The notes below the pieces were generated by a model. It was not told the origin of the DNA, searched no databases, and saw only the letters and a list, made by a program, of their open reading frames with translations. This document shows positions 26,526 through 34,643 of a DNA stretch of 64,000 bases, piece by piece (positions within the stretch are counted from its first letter, which is position 1; the number at the start of each line of letters is the position of its first letter). The stretch spans positions 248,001 to 312,000 of the forward strand of contig JADJYF010000001.1 of NCBI GenBank assembly GCA_016719885.1. The letters run 5' to 3'. Origin of the DNA: Pseudomonadota bacterium (GTDB taxonomy: Bacteria; Pseudomonadota; Gammaproteobacteria; Ga0077536). The position numbers and the translations under genes were made by a program.

Positions 26526-26545
26526 CGTACTGAACTCGGCTTGGC

Positions 26546-27352
26546 CTAGTTCAGGGTCTTGAGGAAATCGCGCACGCAGGCATTGAAGGCGTCGGGTGCT
26601 TCGATGTTGCTGAGATGGCCGGTGTCCGGCAGCTCCAGCAGGCGCGCGTCGCGTATGCCGTCCGCCATCTTGCGAGAGATGGCCGGCGGCGTGAGCTTGT
26701 CGTCGGCGCCGACGATGATCTGCACCGGCACGTCGATGATGCCGACGTCGGTCACCGGCTGGTACATGGTCATCGCTTCGATGGTCTTGATGTACGAGGC
26801 CTTATGCAGCATCGATATGCTGTCGATGAGCTGCTGCACGACGGCTGCGTCGGCCTTGGGCGAAACCAGCGTGCGCGCGACCGCCGGTGCGATGTCCCGT
26901 GGTTCCTTGCCCTCAATCAGCGGCTGACGGCGCTCACGCACGAAGCGTTCGCGACCTTCCTGGGTGAAGGAGGCATCGAAGCCCGGAAACGTGTCGACCA
27001 GGATCAGACTCTGCACGCGCCCGGCGTGGCGCTCGTAGAAATCGAGTGCGATGCGTCCGCCCATCGACAGGCCGCACAGGTGCGCGCGCTCGACCCCGAG
27101 ATGGTCCAGCAGGCGCAACAGGTCCGCGGCAAAATCGGTGAAGGCGAGCGGGCCTTCGTAGTCATCGCTGTCGCCGTAGCCGCGCGCGTCCCAGGCCACC
27201 ACACGGCACACGTCGGCCAGCGCGCGCAACTGGGCGTGCCAGTTGCGGCGGTTGCCGCCGATGCCGTGCAGGCACACCAGCGTTGCGCCGCTGCCCGCCG
27301 CTTCGTAGGCGATGCGCGGCGCGCCCGGCACGAAGCCCAAGGCGGGCGTCAT
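26546..27352 (-). CDS. Alpha/beta hydrolase (3-oxoadipate enol-lactonase-like)
   Basis: A 268-residue alpha/beta-hydrolase. The oxyanion region is LVCLHGIGGNRRNW, the nucleophile elbow CGLSMGGRIAL, the acid lies near VGADDKLTPP and the His in LPDTGHLSNIEAP. The layout resembles PcaD-type lactonases and similar esterases, but no aromatic-degradation genes are nearby. It starts two bases after the cupin stop codon, so both are one transcript, closed by an intrinsic terminator. Confidence 0.85.
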   Translation of the reverse strand: MTPALGFVPGAPRIAYEAAGSGATLVCLHGIGGNRRNWHAQLRALADVCRVVAWDARGYGDSDDYEGPLAFTDFAADLLRLLDHLGVERAHLCGLSMGGRIALDFYERHAGRVQSLILVDTFPGFDASFTQEGRERFVRERRQPLIEGKEPRDIAPAVARTLVSPKADAAVVQQLIDSISMLHKASYIKTIEAMTMYQPVTDVGIIDVPVQIIVGADDKLTPPAISRKMADGIRDARLLELPDTGHLSNIEAPDAFNACVRDFLKTLN

Positions 27353-27354
27353 GC

Positions 27355-27741
27355 TCACGCGTTGTTCCCGTCCCAGGGCAGCGCCATGTGCTGGCGCTCG
27401 GCCGTTTCGACCCGCACCGGCGCCATGGCCAAGGTCGCGATGATATGCAGATCGCCATCCCCGGCATTGCAGATCTGGTGGGTCACGCCGGCCGGGATGA
27501 CCAGCGTCTCGTCTTCCTTGAAGTGGTATTCGGCGCCGTTGTAATGGCACACCGCCGCGCCCTTCATGCAGATGATCACTTCTTCGCAATCGTGGCGATG
27601 CACTGGCGTCGCCGCGCCGGCGGCAATGGTCTGGCGCCACACTTCCATCGTGCCGAGTCCGTCACGACCACCGGCCAGGGTCTGGTGTTCCAGGCCGGGC
27701 AGGTGGTGCTTCTTCATGTCCGAATTGTGATTGACGCGCAT
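27355..27741 (-). CDS. Small cupin protein
   Basis: A 128-residue single-domain cupin. Motif 1 is TPVHRHDCEEVIICMKG and motif 2 VIPAGVTHQICN, with metal-binding His and Glu residues present. Such small cupins may be isomerases, dioxygenase-like enzymes or binding proteins, and the sequence does not decide. The ATG follows GGAGAAC. It is the first gene of a two-gene unit with the alpha/beta hydrolase, which suggests both act on one metabolite. Confidence 0.8.
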   Translation of the reverse strand: MRVNHNSDMKKHHLPGLEHQTLAGGRDGLGTMEVWRQTIAAGAATPVHRHDCEEVIICMKGAAVCHYNGAEYHFKEDETLVIPAGVTHQICNAGDGDLHIIATLAMAPVRVETAERQHMALPWDGNNA

Positions 27742-27831
27742 GGCTGTTCTCCGCTCGCGGTTGAGGTGGTGCCTGACTATACGAAATCGCGCGCGCCCGA
27801 AACAGGGGCGCGGCGGCGGGGTGACGCAGGC

Positions 27832-29673
27832 CTAGCGGCGGATGACCGCGGCACCCTGTTCGGCGTCGTCCCGGTGGTGGGCGAGGAAGTTTTCGGCTGC
27901 CTGGGCGCCCATGTATTTGCGCAGCAGGGTCGGTTCGGTCTGCGCCAGGTCCACCCACAGCAGGCAGTCGATGGCGTTGTTGAATTCCGGGTCGACGTTG
28001 AAACCGAGAATGCGACCGTTGAGCTTGAGGTACTGGCGCAGCAGCACCGGGATACCCACATCCTGCTCCTCGACGGTGCTGAGCAGGGTCGCGATGATGC
28101 GCAGGTCGCTCACATTCAAATCGACCAGGGTCGCGGTGCGATCGCCGCGCGGAAACGGCTGTCGCGGTTTGACCAGGCTGGCGCGCTCGGGCTCCATGCG
28201 GTTGCGCTGCAGAAAGCGCACCATCAACTGTTGCGACACCGGGTGGTAGTCATTGCTGATGCTGACCGGTCCGAACAGCACGCGGTAACGCGGATGGCGG
28301 GCGACGTAGGCGCCGATGCCTTTCCACAGCAGCATCAGGGATGAGTAATTGCGCTGGTGCTCCGGCCGCACGAACGAGCGGCCCACTTCCAAGGCCGAAT
28401 GCAGTTCCGCTTCGAGTGGCCGCTCGAGGCGGAACAGCGTGCGCACGTACAGACCGCGCGCGCCGTAGCTCGACAGGATGCGATCGGCCTGGCCCAGCCG
28501 ATAGCCGCCGACCACGCAATGATGGGCCCTGTCCCACACGAAAAGATGCAGGTAGTAGCTGTCGAACAGGTCGAGATCGACGCTGCGGCCGGTGCCTTCT
28601 CCGACCTGGCGGAACGTCACCTCGCGCAGGCGGCCGATTTCCTGCAGCAGCCACGGGATCTGCTCGGCCTGCGCCACCCACACTTCGAGATTGTTGCTGC
28701 TGACCAGTCGCTGGTCATCGCCGAGCCTGGCGATTTCGTCGGCCAGCAATTCGGCGGCGATGGGCGCAGCCAGCGCTTCGCGATGGATGTTGGCCGGCCG
28801 CACGCGGGTCAGCCTGACGGGCTTGCGATACGCGGCGCGCGCCTTGATGAGATAGGTGCTGGTCTGCAGGTAGGGCGCAATCGCTTCGCGATCTTCCAGC
28901 AGGCTCAAGGTCTCGGCCTCGATCATGCGCCCGCACTTGACGTTGATGACCGTGCCGCGGTGATTGAGCATCTCGCGCACCAGCAGCGCGGTGCGCACGC
29001 GCGGATGCACGAGGCCGCCGAGCTGGAACAGCGTGCTGTTGCGACCGTCGATGAACGCCGGCACCACCGGCGCGCCGGACTTTTCCACCAGCCAGCCGAT
29101 GCCGGCGTCCCACGGCGGGTCGCTGAGCACACGGGTGCGCGGATTGAAGCTCGACACCTCGCCGCCCGGGAACATGAACAACACGCCGCCGCTGCGCAGC
29201 CACGCCAGCGCGCGCCGCACGGCGCTGAAATTCGAACGAGCCGAGTCGCGACCGCCGAACGGATCGACGCCGATGAAGATCGGCGCCAGCTCGATGAAGT
29301 TGTCCAACAGGTAGTTGGCCATCACGCGCAGATCGGGTCGCCTGCGCATCAACACCTCGACCATCGCCACGCCGTCCAGGCCACCGTGAGGATGGTTGGC
29401 GACCACGATGCATGGACCGCTGGCGGGAATGTTGTCGAGCGAGCCGTCGTCGACCCGCACTTCGACGCCGAAACCGTCCAGCGTGCAGCGTGCGAAGGTG
29501 TGGGGATCGAGATCGGGCGGGATGGCGTGATAGACCGCGTTGAGTCCGGTCAGGCCGAGTCCGCGGTCGAGCAGCTTGGTCACCGCGCCGCGTAGCGGAC
29601 CGAGGCCGGCGGGCAGGTAGGGGCCGAGGGTGAAGTGCGGACGGACGCGTTGCTTGTCGGAAGGGCTGGACAT
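27832..29673 (-). CDS. olsF: Bifunctional acyltransferase, probable OlsF-type ornithine lipid synthase
   Basis: A 613-residue two-domain protein. Residues about 80-300 are a PlsC-like acyltransferase with NHPHGGLDG (residues 93-101) and MFPGGEVSSF. Residues about 320-600 are a GNAT-like domain of the OlsB/hemolysin N-acyltransferase type (LEVWVAQAEQIPWLLQEIG, LHLFVWDRAHHCVVGGYRLG). In characterised OlsF proteins the two halves together acylate ornithine on nitrogen and then on the hydroxyl, giving ornithine lipids. Assignment rests on domain order and motifs. The next genes rightward encode two diiron-type oxygenase candidates. No strong RBS is seen at the start. Confidence 0.75.
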   Translation of the reverse strand: MSSPSDKQRVRPHFTLGPYLPAGLGPLRGAVTKLLDRGLGLTGLNAVYHAIPPDLDPHTFARCTLDGFGVEVRVDDGSLDNIPASGPCIVVANHPHGGLDGVAMVEVLMRRRPDLRVMANYLLDNFIELAPIFIGVDPFGGRDSARSNFSAVRRALAWLRSGGVLFMFPGGEVSSFNPRTRVLSDPPWDAGIGWLVEKSGAPVVPAFIDGRNSTLFQLGGLVHPRVRTALLVREMLNHRGTVINVKCGRMIEAETLSLLEDREAIAPYLQTSTYLIKARAAYRKPVRLTRVRPANIHREALAAPIAAELLADEIARLGDDQRLVSSNNLEVWVAQAEQIPWLLQEIGRLREVTFRQVGEGTGRSVDLDLFDSYYLHLFVWDRAHHCVVGGYRLGQADRILSSYGARGLYVRTLFRLERPLEAELHSALEVGRSFVRPEHQRNYSSLMLLWKGIGAYVARHPRYRVLFGPVSISNDYHPVSQQLMVRFLQRNRMEPERASLVKPRQPFPRGDRTATLVDLNVSDLRIIATLLSTVEEQDVGIPVLLRQYLKLNGRILGFNVDPEFNNAIDCLLWVDLAQTEPTLLRKYMGAQAAENFLAHHRDDAEQGAAVIRR

Positions 29674-29899
29674 CAGACGGTGAGCCGCTCAGCGGGCGGC
29701 GGCGGATTTGCCGAACATTGTTACACTACGCACGAAATTAAGTGACCACGACATGACCGATGCTCCAACCGATTTCCGATGACCGCGTGCTCGGCCGGCG
29801 CATGCCCGTCGCGTGGGCGCTCATGATACCCAAAGCCAACCCCGGCGGGGCGCCCGGTGACGTCCTTGCCTTGCCGAAAGACCTCTCACGGGGTCTGCC

Positions 29900-30724
29900 A
29901 TGCTGAGACCATGGAAACTCGATGACATTGCATGGTCGGACTTTCAGCCCGCGCTGGTCGACCCAAGCCTGCTGGCGGCGGTCAAGACCGCGTCGGTGGT
30001 GGAAGCCAACAGTGCTGACTACGTGCGCTACCTCCACAACGTGTTCGGCGACGACGCGGCCTTCAAGGACGCGGCCTCGCGCTGGGGCGAGGAGGAGGCG
30101 CAGCACGGCGCGGCGCTGGGGCGCTGGGCGCAGATGGCCGACCCGCAATTCGATTTCGCCGCGAGCCTGGCGCATTTCCGCGCCGGCTACCGCATCCCGG
30201 TCGACAGCGCACAATCGATCCGGGGCTCCCGTGCGGGCGAGCTGCTGGCGCGCTGCGTTGTCGAGTCCGGCACCTGCTCCTACTACTCGGCGCTGCGCGA
30301 CCGCGCGCGCGAGCCGGTCCTGCGCCAGATTTGTCATCGCATCGCCCAGGACGAGGCGCAACATTACCGCCTGTTCCATCAACACCTGTCGCGTTACGCC
30401 CAGGACGGCGGCTTCAGCCGCTGGGCGCGACTGCGCGTCGCGCTCGGCCGGGTGGGGGAAACCGACGACGACGAACTGGCCTTTGCCTACCACAGCGCGG
30501 TCGAGGCGCGGGCGTCCGGCGCTGTCTACGATCGCGCCCGCTGCGGCGCCGAGTACCAGCGCCTCGCCATGTCGATGTATGCATTGCCTCATGTGCGCAC
30601 CTTGGTGGGCATGATCGCCCTGGCCTTGGGCTGGCGCGGCACCACGCGCATGGTGCGCGCCGCGGGTTGGCTGGGATGGTGGTGGCTGCGGCTGCGCTGG
30701 TCAGCCGGTCTCGCCGGCCGCTGA
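29900..30724 (+). CDS. Ferritin-like diiron protein (acyl-ACP desaturase/oxygenase-like)
   Basis: A 274-residue helical protein with four metal-ligand helices: VVEANSADYV, EEEAQHGAAL (ExxH), RCVVESGTCSYY and AQDEAQHYRLF (ExxH). The E-ExxH-E-ExxH pattern is that of soluble diiron carboxylate oxygenases such as stearoyl-ACP desaturase and AurF. The last 35 residues are hydrophobic and Trp/Arg-rich (LGWWWLRLRW) and may touch the membrane. The start ATG follows a GGGG. Its last 24 bases overlap the convergent hydroxylase gene. The substrate is unknown; an acyl chain is suggested by the neighbours. Confidence 0.75.
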   Translation: MLRPWKLDDIAWSDFQPALVDPSLLAAVKTASVVEANSADYVRYLHNVFGDDAAFKDAASRWGEEEAQHGAALGRWAQMADPQFDFAASLAHFRAGYRIPVDSAQSIRGSRAGELLARCVVESGTCSYYSALRDRAREPVLRQICHRIAQDEAQHYRLFHQHLSRYAQDGGFSRWARLRVALGRVGETDDDELAFAYHSAVEARASGAVYDRARCGAEYQRLAMSMYALPHVRTLVGMIALALGWRGTTRMVRAAGWLGWWWLRLRWSAGLAGR

Positions 30725-31591
30725 ACGGTGGGCCGCCTGGTGGCGGCGCCAGACGAAGGGCACGGCGAGCTGTTGCACGAAACCCTCAGGCATGTGTTCT
30801 TCGATGCCGATGTTGCCCACCTCTTCGCCCGGACGATTCCAGTAGGTGCCGAGCAGTTGGTCCCACAGCACGAGGTTTTCGCCGTAATTGCTGTTGCCGA
30901 TGGCGCTGTCGCGCGCATGGTGCCAGCGATGCAGGGTGGGCGTGTTGAACACCTGGCTCAGTACGCCGCAGTCCATCGCCACGTTGCAATGGGTCAAAAT
31001 GCCGATGTAGGCCGTGATGGCGCTGACCCAGATGATGGCATCCATGCTCATGCCGCTCAGCAGGAAGAACGGCAGGCTGGCCGCCACCGCCAGCAGTGAA
31101 TCGACGAAGTGGAAGCGGCCGGTGTTGACCAACCACAGCTTGCGCACGCTGTGATGCACGGCGTGGAAGCGCCACAGGCTTGGCCATTCGTGCTTGAGCC
31201 GGTGCGCCCAGTAGAGGCCGAACTCGGAGCCGATCAATCCGCACACCACCTGCAGCGGCAGTGGCGCCGTGCTCAGGAAGCCGCTGCTGCGATGATCGAG
31301 CAGGCCGCGCCCGGCCAGCGTCACGATCAACAACTGCACGAGGCCTTTGTTCAAGACAGTGTGGGCGAGGTCCTGGAAGAGTTGCCCGTCCGGGCGACGC
31401 CAATCGCTGCGATAGGGCAGGCGTTGCTCCAGCCAGAACAGCCAGCCGACCATCCATGCGTAGGACAGGTTGAAATACAGCGTTGGTCGACCCTGGGCGA
31501 AGCCATAGGCCAGGATGGCGCAACAGCTCGTCACCAGGGCCGGCCACGCGCAGACGCGCGCGACCGCATGGCGGGAAACGGCGTGACTCAT
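30701..31591 (-). CDS. Sterol desaturase/fatty acid hydroxylase family membrane protein
   Basis: A 296-residue membrane enzyme with about five hydrophobic segments and the His-box set that holds a diiron centre: YWAHRLKHE, FHAVHHS and LHRWHHARD. The family (PF04116) includes C-4 sterol methyl oxidase, carotenoid and fatty-acid hydroxylases, and OlsE, which hydroxylates ornithine lipids. An OlsF-like gene lies about 1 kb away, so an OlsE-like role is an attractive guess but unproven. The 3' end overlaps the convergent diiron gene by 24 bases. Confidence 0.8.
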   Translation of the reverse strand: MSHAVSRHAVARVCAWPALVTSCCAILAYGFAQGRPTLYFNLSYAWMVGWLFWLEQRLPYRSDWRRPDGQLFQDLAHTVLNKGLVQLLIVTLAGRGLLDHRSSGFLSTAPLPLQVVCGLIGSEFGLYWAHRLKHEWPSLWRFHAVHHSVRKLWLVNTGRFHFVDSLLAVAASLPFFLLSGMSMDAIIWVSAITAYIGILTHCNVAMDCGVLSQVFNTPTLHRWHHARDSAIGNSNYGENLVLWDQLLGTYWNRPGEEVGNIGIEEHMPEGFVQQLAVPFVWRRHQAAHRSAAGETG

Positions 31592-31622
31592 GAATTAATC
31601 GCGGTCCGGGTCAGGGTGGCCG

Positions 31623-32261
31623 TCAATTGACGGCGCAGGTGCGTCGCACGGCGGTCGATACGCGGTAGACGTCGTTGCTGCGGTCGCGCGCGAGGCCGCA
31701 CAGAACCTCGGTGCGCACCGCGTAGCCGGCATTCTGCTCGGCGATGAGGAAGGTGTAGCGCGGACTGCAGTTGGATGAGCACAGTTCGTAAAGCAGCCTG
31801 CCGTCTTCGCCGCGCCCTTGCGAGAAGGCCATGATCCACTCGTTCATTTCGTCGACGCTGCGGAATTCGCGCTGGTTGAAGGTCAACGGGTGGCTGGTGG
31901 TCTCGTTTTCGAATTTGCGGCACACGTCGAGCTGCTGTTCATCGGCGAGATAGGCGGTCGGCGCTACCCGGTACACGATCTGTGAATTGGCGCGCCGGGC
32001 ACAGGCGGTATCGCATTCGGCATTGGGGTTCTTGCTGTCGGCCATCAGCGCATCGTTCAGCAGCCGGCCGGCAATTGCGCGTATGGAACTGGGGTCCTCG
32101 GCGAGGTTCTTGATGATGCCGACCGAACCGGTCTCGGTGGCTATCGGCGTCTCATGGGCGTTGGGGGCGCAGTTGCCATGGGTGGCGGCCACGTCCGAGG
32201 CGGGAGCGGCCAGTGGAGTCATGGCCAGGACCAGCAGGAAAGCGCGGAATCTACTCATCAT
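31623..32261 (-). CDS. Exported cysteine-rich hypothetical protein
   Basis: A 212-residue protein that I do not recognise. A signal peptide (FRAFLLVLAMTPLAAPAS) is clear. The mature part has eight Cys residues, including pairs ECDTAC and ELCSSNC, consistent with four disulfides in the periplasm or outside. No repeat or catalytic motif is visible. It ends 31 bases before the fatty-acid-hydroxylase start on the same strand and may be cotranscribed with it. An AT-rich promoter region lies upstream. Confidence 0.6.
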   Translation of the reverse strand: MMSRFRAFLLVLAMTPLAAPASDVAATHGNCAPNAHETPIATETGSVGIIKNLAEDPSSIRAIAGRLLNDALMADSKNPNAECDTACARRANSQIVYRVAPTAYLADEQQLDVCRKFENETTSHPLTFNQREFRSVDEMNEWIMAFSQGRGEDGRLLYELCSSNCSPRYTFLIAEQNAGYAVRTEVLCGLARDRSNDVYRVSTAVRRTCAVN

Positions 32262-32626
32262 CTTGGTTCACCGTGGGAACCATCGTGTTGACCGATGGTA
32301 AGCGTAAAGCTTTTTTAAATCAATCAATAGTCAACATCTTCTAACCCATCGCTTTACGATCCGGCGGCGTCGACCAAGGCGCCCATCGCGATCCGGACCG
32401 GGTGCCCAGGGCGGCGCATGGTGCGTCGCACCAACCGAAATGTAAAGCGGGGCGAAGGATGCGTGCCGAAAACTGATTGGTGCCTGAACTGGCGGGGAAA
32501 AGATCACGACGGGCCGGCAGGCGGGGTCGATTGACGCTCCAGGCCCAGCCACCTATAACGTCGGTTCCATATCGATGGCATGCATGCCGAGCCATTGTGA
32601 CTCTTGAAAAGCGAGGAGAGGATTAC
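32262..32626. other. 365-bp divergent intergenic region
   Basis: It lies between the Cys-rich exported protein and a glutathione transferase. There is no gene I can support. The left third contains an unusually AT-rich island for this genome (about 32300-32345, agcttttttaaatcaatc) that probably serves leftward transcription. The right end holds a strong rightward promoter, listed separately. Confidence 0.5.
32531..32559 (+). promoter_or_regulatory. Sigma-70-type promoter for the glutathione transferase gene
   Basis: TTGACG at 32531-32536 and TATAAC at 32554-32559 are separated by exactly 17 bases, one mismatch each from consensus. The gene's ATG is 67 bases downstream behind a strong GAGGAGAG ribosome-binding site. 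This suggests strong constitutive expression. Confidence 0.65.
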
Positions 32627-33277
32627 ATGAAACTTTTGAATTCCTTCGGACCGAACCCGCGTCTGGTGCGCATGTTCATGGCCGAAAAGGGCATGAACAT
32701 CGCCAGCGAAGATCTCGACCTGCTGGCGGGCGCCAATCGTCAGGCGCCGTACCTGAACAAGAACCCGGCGGGCCAGACGCCCGCGCTGGAACTCGATGAC
32801 GGCTCCGTGATTGCCGAGACCGTGACTATTTGCGAATACCTCGAAGAGCAGCAGCCGACCCCGGCCTTGATCGGCACGACCGCCGCCGAACGCGCCAACA
32901 CCCGTATGTGGGTGCGTCGCGTGGAACTCAATATCACCGAGTACATGTACAACGGTTTCCGCTTCGCCGAAGGCATCGAGATCTTCCGTAATCGCATGCT
33001 GTGCCTGCCGGAATCGGCGGCGGGCCTGAAAGCCAAGGGCAAGGCCGGGCGTGAATGGTTGGACGGTCTCATCGCCGGCCGCGACTTCATCGCCGGCAGC
33101 AAGATCTCGCTGGCGGACATCGTGCTGTTCGCCTGCGTGGATTTCGCCAAGGACGTCGGCCAGCCGCTCGAACCGGAATTGAAGAACCTGTCCGCCTGGT
33201 ATGCACGCATGAGCGCGCGCCCGAGTGCACAGGCCAGCCTGCACCCGGCAGCGCCGCAGCTCAAGATGGCGGGTTGA
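32627..33277 (+). CDS. Glutathione S-transferase family protein
   Basis: A 216-residue GST. The thioredoxin-like N-terminal domain begins LLNSFGPNPRLVRMFMAEKG and includes NPAGQTPALELDDGSVIAETVTI, the cis-Pro and glutathione-carboxylate region. The helical C-terminal domain has DFIAGSKISLADIVLFACVDF (the N-capping/hydrophobic staple). It would conjugate or reduce electrophiles with glutathione in the cytosol. A near-consensus promoter and a strong RBS predict high expression. It is paralogous in type to the GST at 40.1 kb. A bidirectional terminator follows. Confidence 0.9.
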   Translation: MKLLNSFGPNPRLVRMFMAEKGMNIASEDLDLLAGANRQAPYLNKNPAGQTPALELDDGSVIAETVTICEYLEEQQPTPALIGTTAAERANTRMWVRRVELNITEYMYNGFRFAEGIEIFRNRMLCLPESAAGLKAKGKAGREWLDGLIAGRDFIAGSKISLADIVLFACVDFAKDVGQPLEPELKNLSAWYARMSARPSAQASLHPAAPQLKMAG

Positions 33278-33307
33278 TGGCGAAAGCCTGAAACGTTGTC
33301 CCGGATC

Positions 33308-33335
33308 GGAAAGGGCGGCCTAGGCCGCCCTTTCC
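33308..33335. terminator. Perfect 28-bp palindromic bidirectional terminator
   Basis: GGAAAGGGCGGCCT is followed directly by its exact reverse complement. The A-tract before and T-tract after the GC core (then atttg) fit an intrinsic terminator in either direction, between the GST gene and the convergent LLM gene. Confidence 0.75.
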
Positions 33336-33386
33336 ATTTGCGAATACGCGTCCCGCCCGGCGCGGGTGGGCGCGATGCGCAAGATC

Positions 33387-34526
33387 TCAGGCCGCCTTGG
33401 TGGCGGCCGCCGCGAACGCCGGTGCGCCATCGACCTCGCTATCGAACAACGGCCGGTGGCCGAGCTTCTTCAGGTCCGGCACCACTTCCTTGGCGAACAA
33501 TTCCATGTTGTTGCGCGCGACGGCTTCCGACATGCCCGCGTAGCTGAACACGCCGGTGAAGCCGCAGCAGTCGGTGCGCGAGTGGATGTCCTTGATCTTG
33601 TCCAGGCACTGGTCCGGCGTGCCCCACACCTGCAGATTCATGAAGAACTCGGTGACGGCATCGATGCCCTGGCTGCCGATGGTGTCGGTCATGCGCTTGT
33701 AGTACTCGTAGCCCTTGGTCTGTTCGAAGTGGCTGCCGCCCATTTCGTAATGCTTGACCACCGATTGCCAGTAGCCGCCGATGTACTTGCGCGCCATGTC
33801 CTCGGCGCGACCGGCATCCTTGTCGCAGGCCACCCAACCGGCCACGTAGGGCCGCGGCGGAGCCACGCCCTGGGCCTGGCGGAACACGTCGGCGTAGTCC
33901 TTCAGTTCCTTGGCATGTTCTTCCCAGGGCTTCTGCGGAATCACCAGGATACCGAGGCCGAGTCGCGCCATGATCAGTGAGGACTCCGGCGACACCGCGG
34001 CGGCATAGGTGCGGTTCTTGAACGAACGGAACGGCTCGGGGCGGATCCGCGCTTTCGGCTGCTTGATGAACTGGCCGTCGTATTCGCAATAGCCCTGTTC
34101 GAGGCCCTGCAGGATGGTTTCGGCGCATTCGACGAAGCGCTCGCGCGATTCGCCCATCGGCACGCGGAAGCCTTCGAACTCGACGCGGCCGAGACCGCGG
34201 CCGATGCCGAGCAGGGTGCGGCCGTCGGACATGCAATCGAGCATCGCGACCTTTTCGGCGACGCGCATCGGATCGTTCCACGGCAGCACGATGACCATGG
34301 TGCCGAGCTTGACCTTCTTGCACTGGCCGCCGACGAATGACAGGAACTGGGTGACATCGGGAGTCATGGTGTAGTCGGTGAAGTGATGTTCGACACCCCA
34401 CACCGATTCGAAGCCCAGGCTTTCGGCGCTGAGCGCAAGACGCATGTCCTGCTGATAAATGGCGTAATCGCTGACGCCGCTGTCGCGTCCCGGATTCTGG
34501 AATATCGCGGCCATTCCAACGTGCAT
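33387..34526 (-). CDS. LLM-class flavin-dependent oxidoreductase
   Basis: A 379-residue TIM-barrel enzyme of the bacterial luciferase-like monooxygenase family, using FMN or F420. Family features are ESLGFESVWGVEHHFTDY, LGTMVIVLPWNDPMRVAEK, and LLGIGRGLGRVEFEGF with GESRERF. The MHVGMAAIFQ start follows GGGGAGAT and excludes an implausible 28-residue extension. The oxidised substrate is unknown. The gene is followed by a terminator shared with the convergent GST. Confidence 0.85.
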   Translation of the reverse strand: MHVGMAAIFQNPGRDSGVSDYAIYQQDMRLALSAESLGFESVWGVEHHFTDYTMTPDVTQFLSFVGGQCKKVKLGTMVIVLPWNDPMRVAEKVAMLDCMSDGRTLLGIGRGLGRVEFEGFRVPMGESRERFVECAETILQGLEQGYCEYDGQFIKQPKARIRPEPFRSFKNRTYAAAVSPESSLIMARLGLGILVIPQKPWEEHAKELKDYADVFRQAQGVAPPRPYVAGWVACDKDAGRAEDMARKYIGGYWQSVVKHYEMGGSHFEQTKGYEYYKRMTDTIGSQGIDAVTEFFMNLQVWGTPDQCLDKIKDIHSRTDCCGFTGVFSYAGMSEAVARNNMELFAKEVVPDLKKLGHRPLFDSEVDGAPAFAAAATKAA

Positions 34527-34619
34527 AAAAAGATCTCCCCGGCTTGGCGCCGACAGTGTTTGCGTTGAGCCGGGTAGTAGACGTAGCGGCGCGCTGAGCG
34601 TCAACCGCACGGAATGTAG

Positions 34620-34643
34620 GGTTGAGCGCCGCTGGACTCAACC
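34620..34643. repeat. REP-like inverted repeat overlapping a stop codon
   Basis: Arms GGTTGAG and CTCAACC enclose a 10-base spacer, preceded by tgta. The TGA stop of the CmcJ/NvfI-family gene is contained in the right arm. The form resembles short intergenic REP-type repeats of gammaproteobacteria. It may also act as that gene's terminator. Confidence 0.45.

Noticed and set aside
28357..29595. 412-residue frame opposite the OlsF-like gene
   Set aside because: Shadow composition and no motif; the minus-strand protein has two recognised domains.
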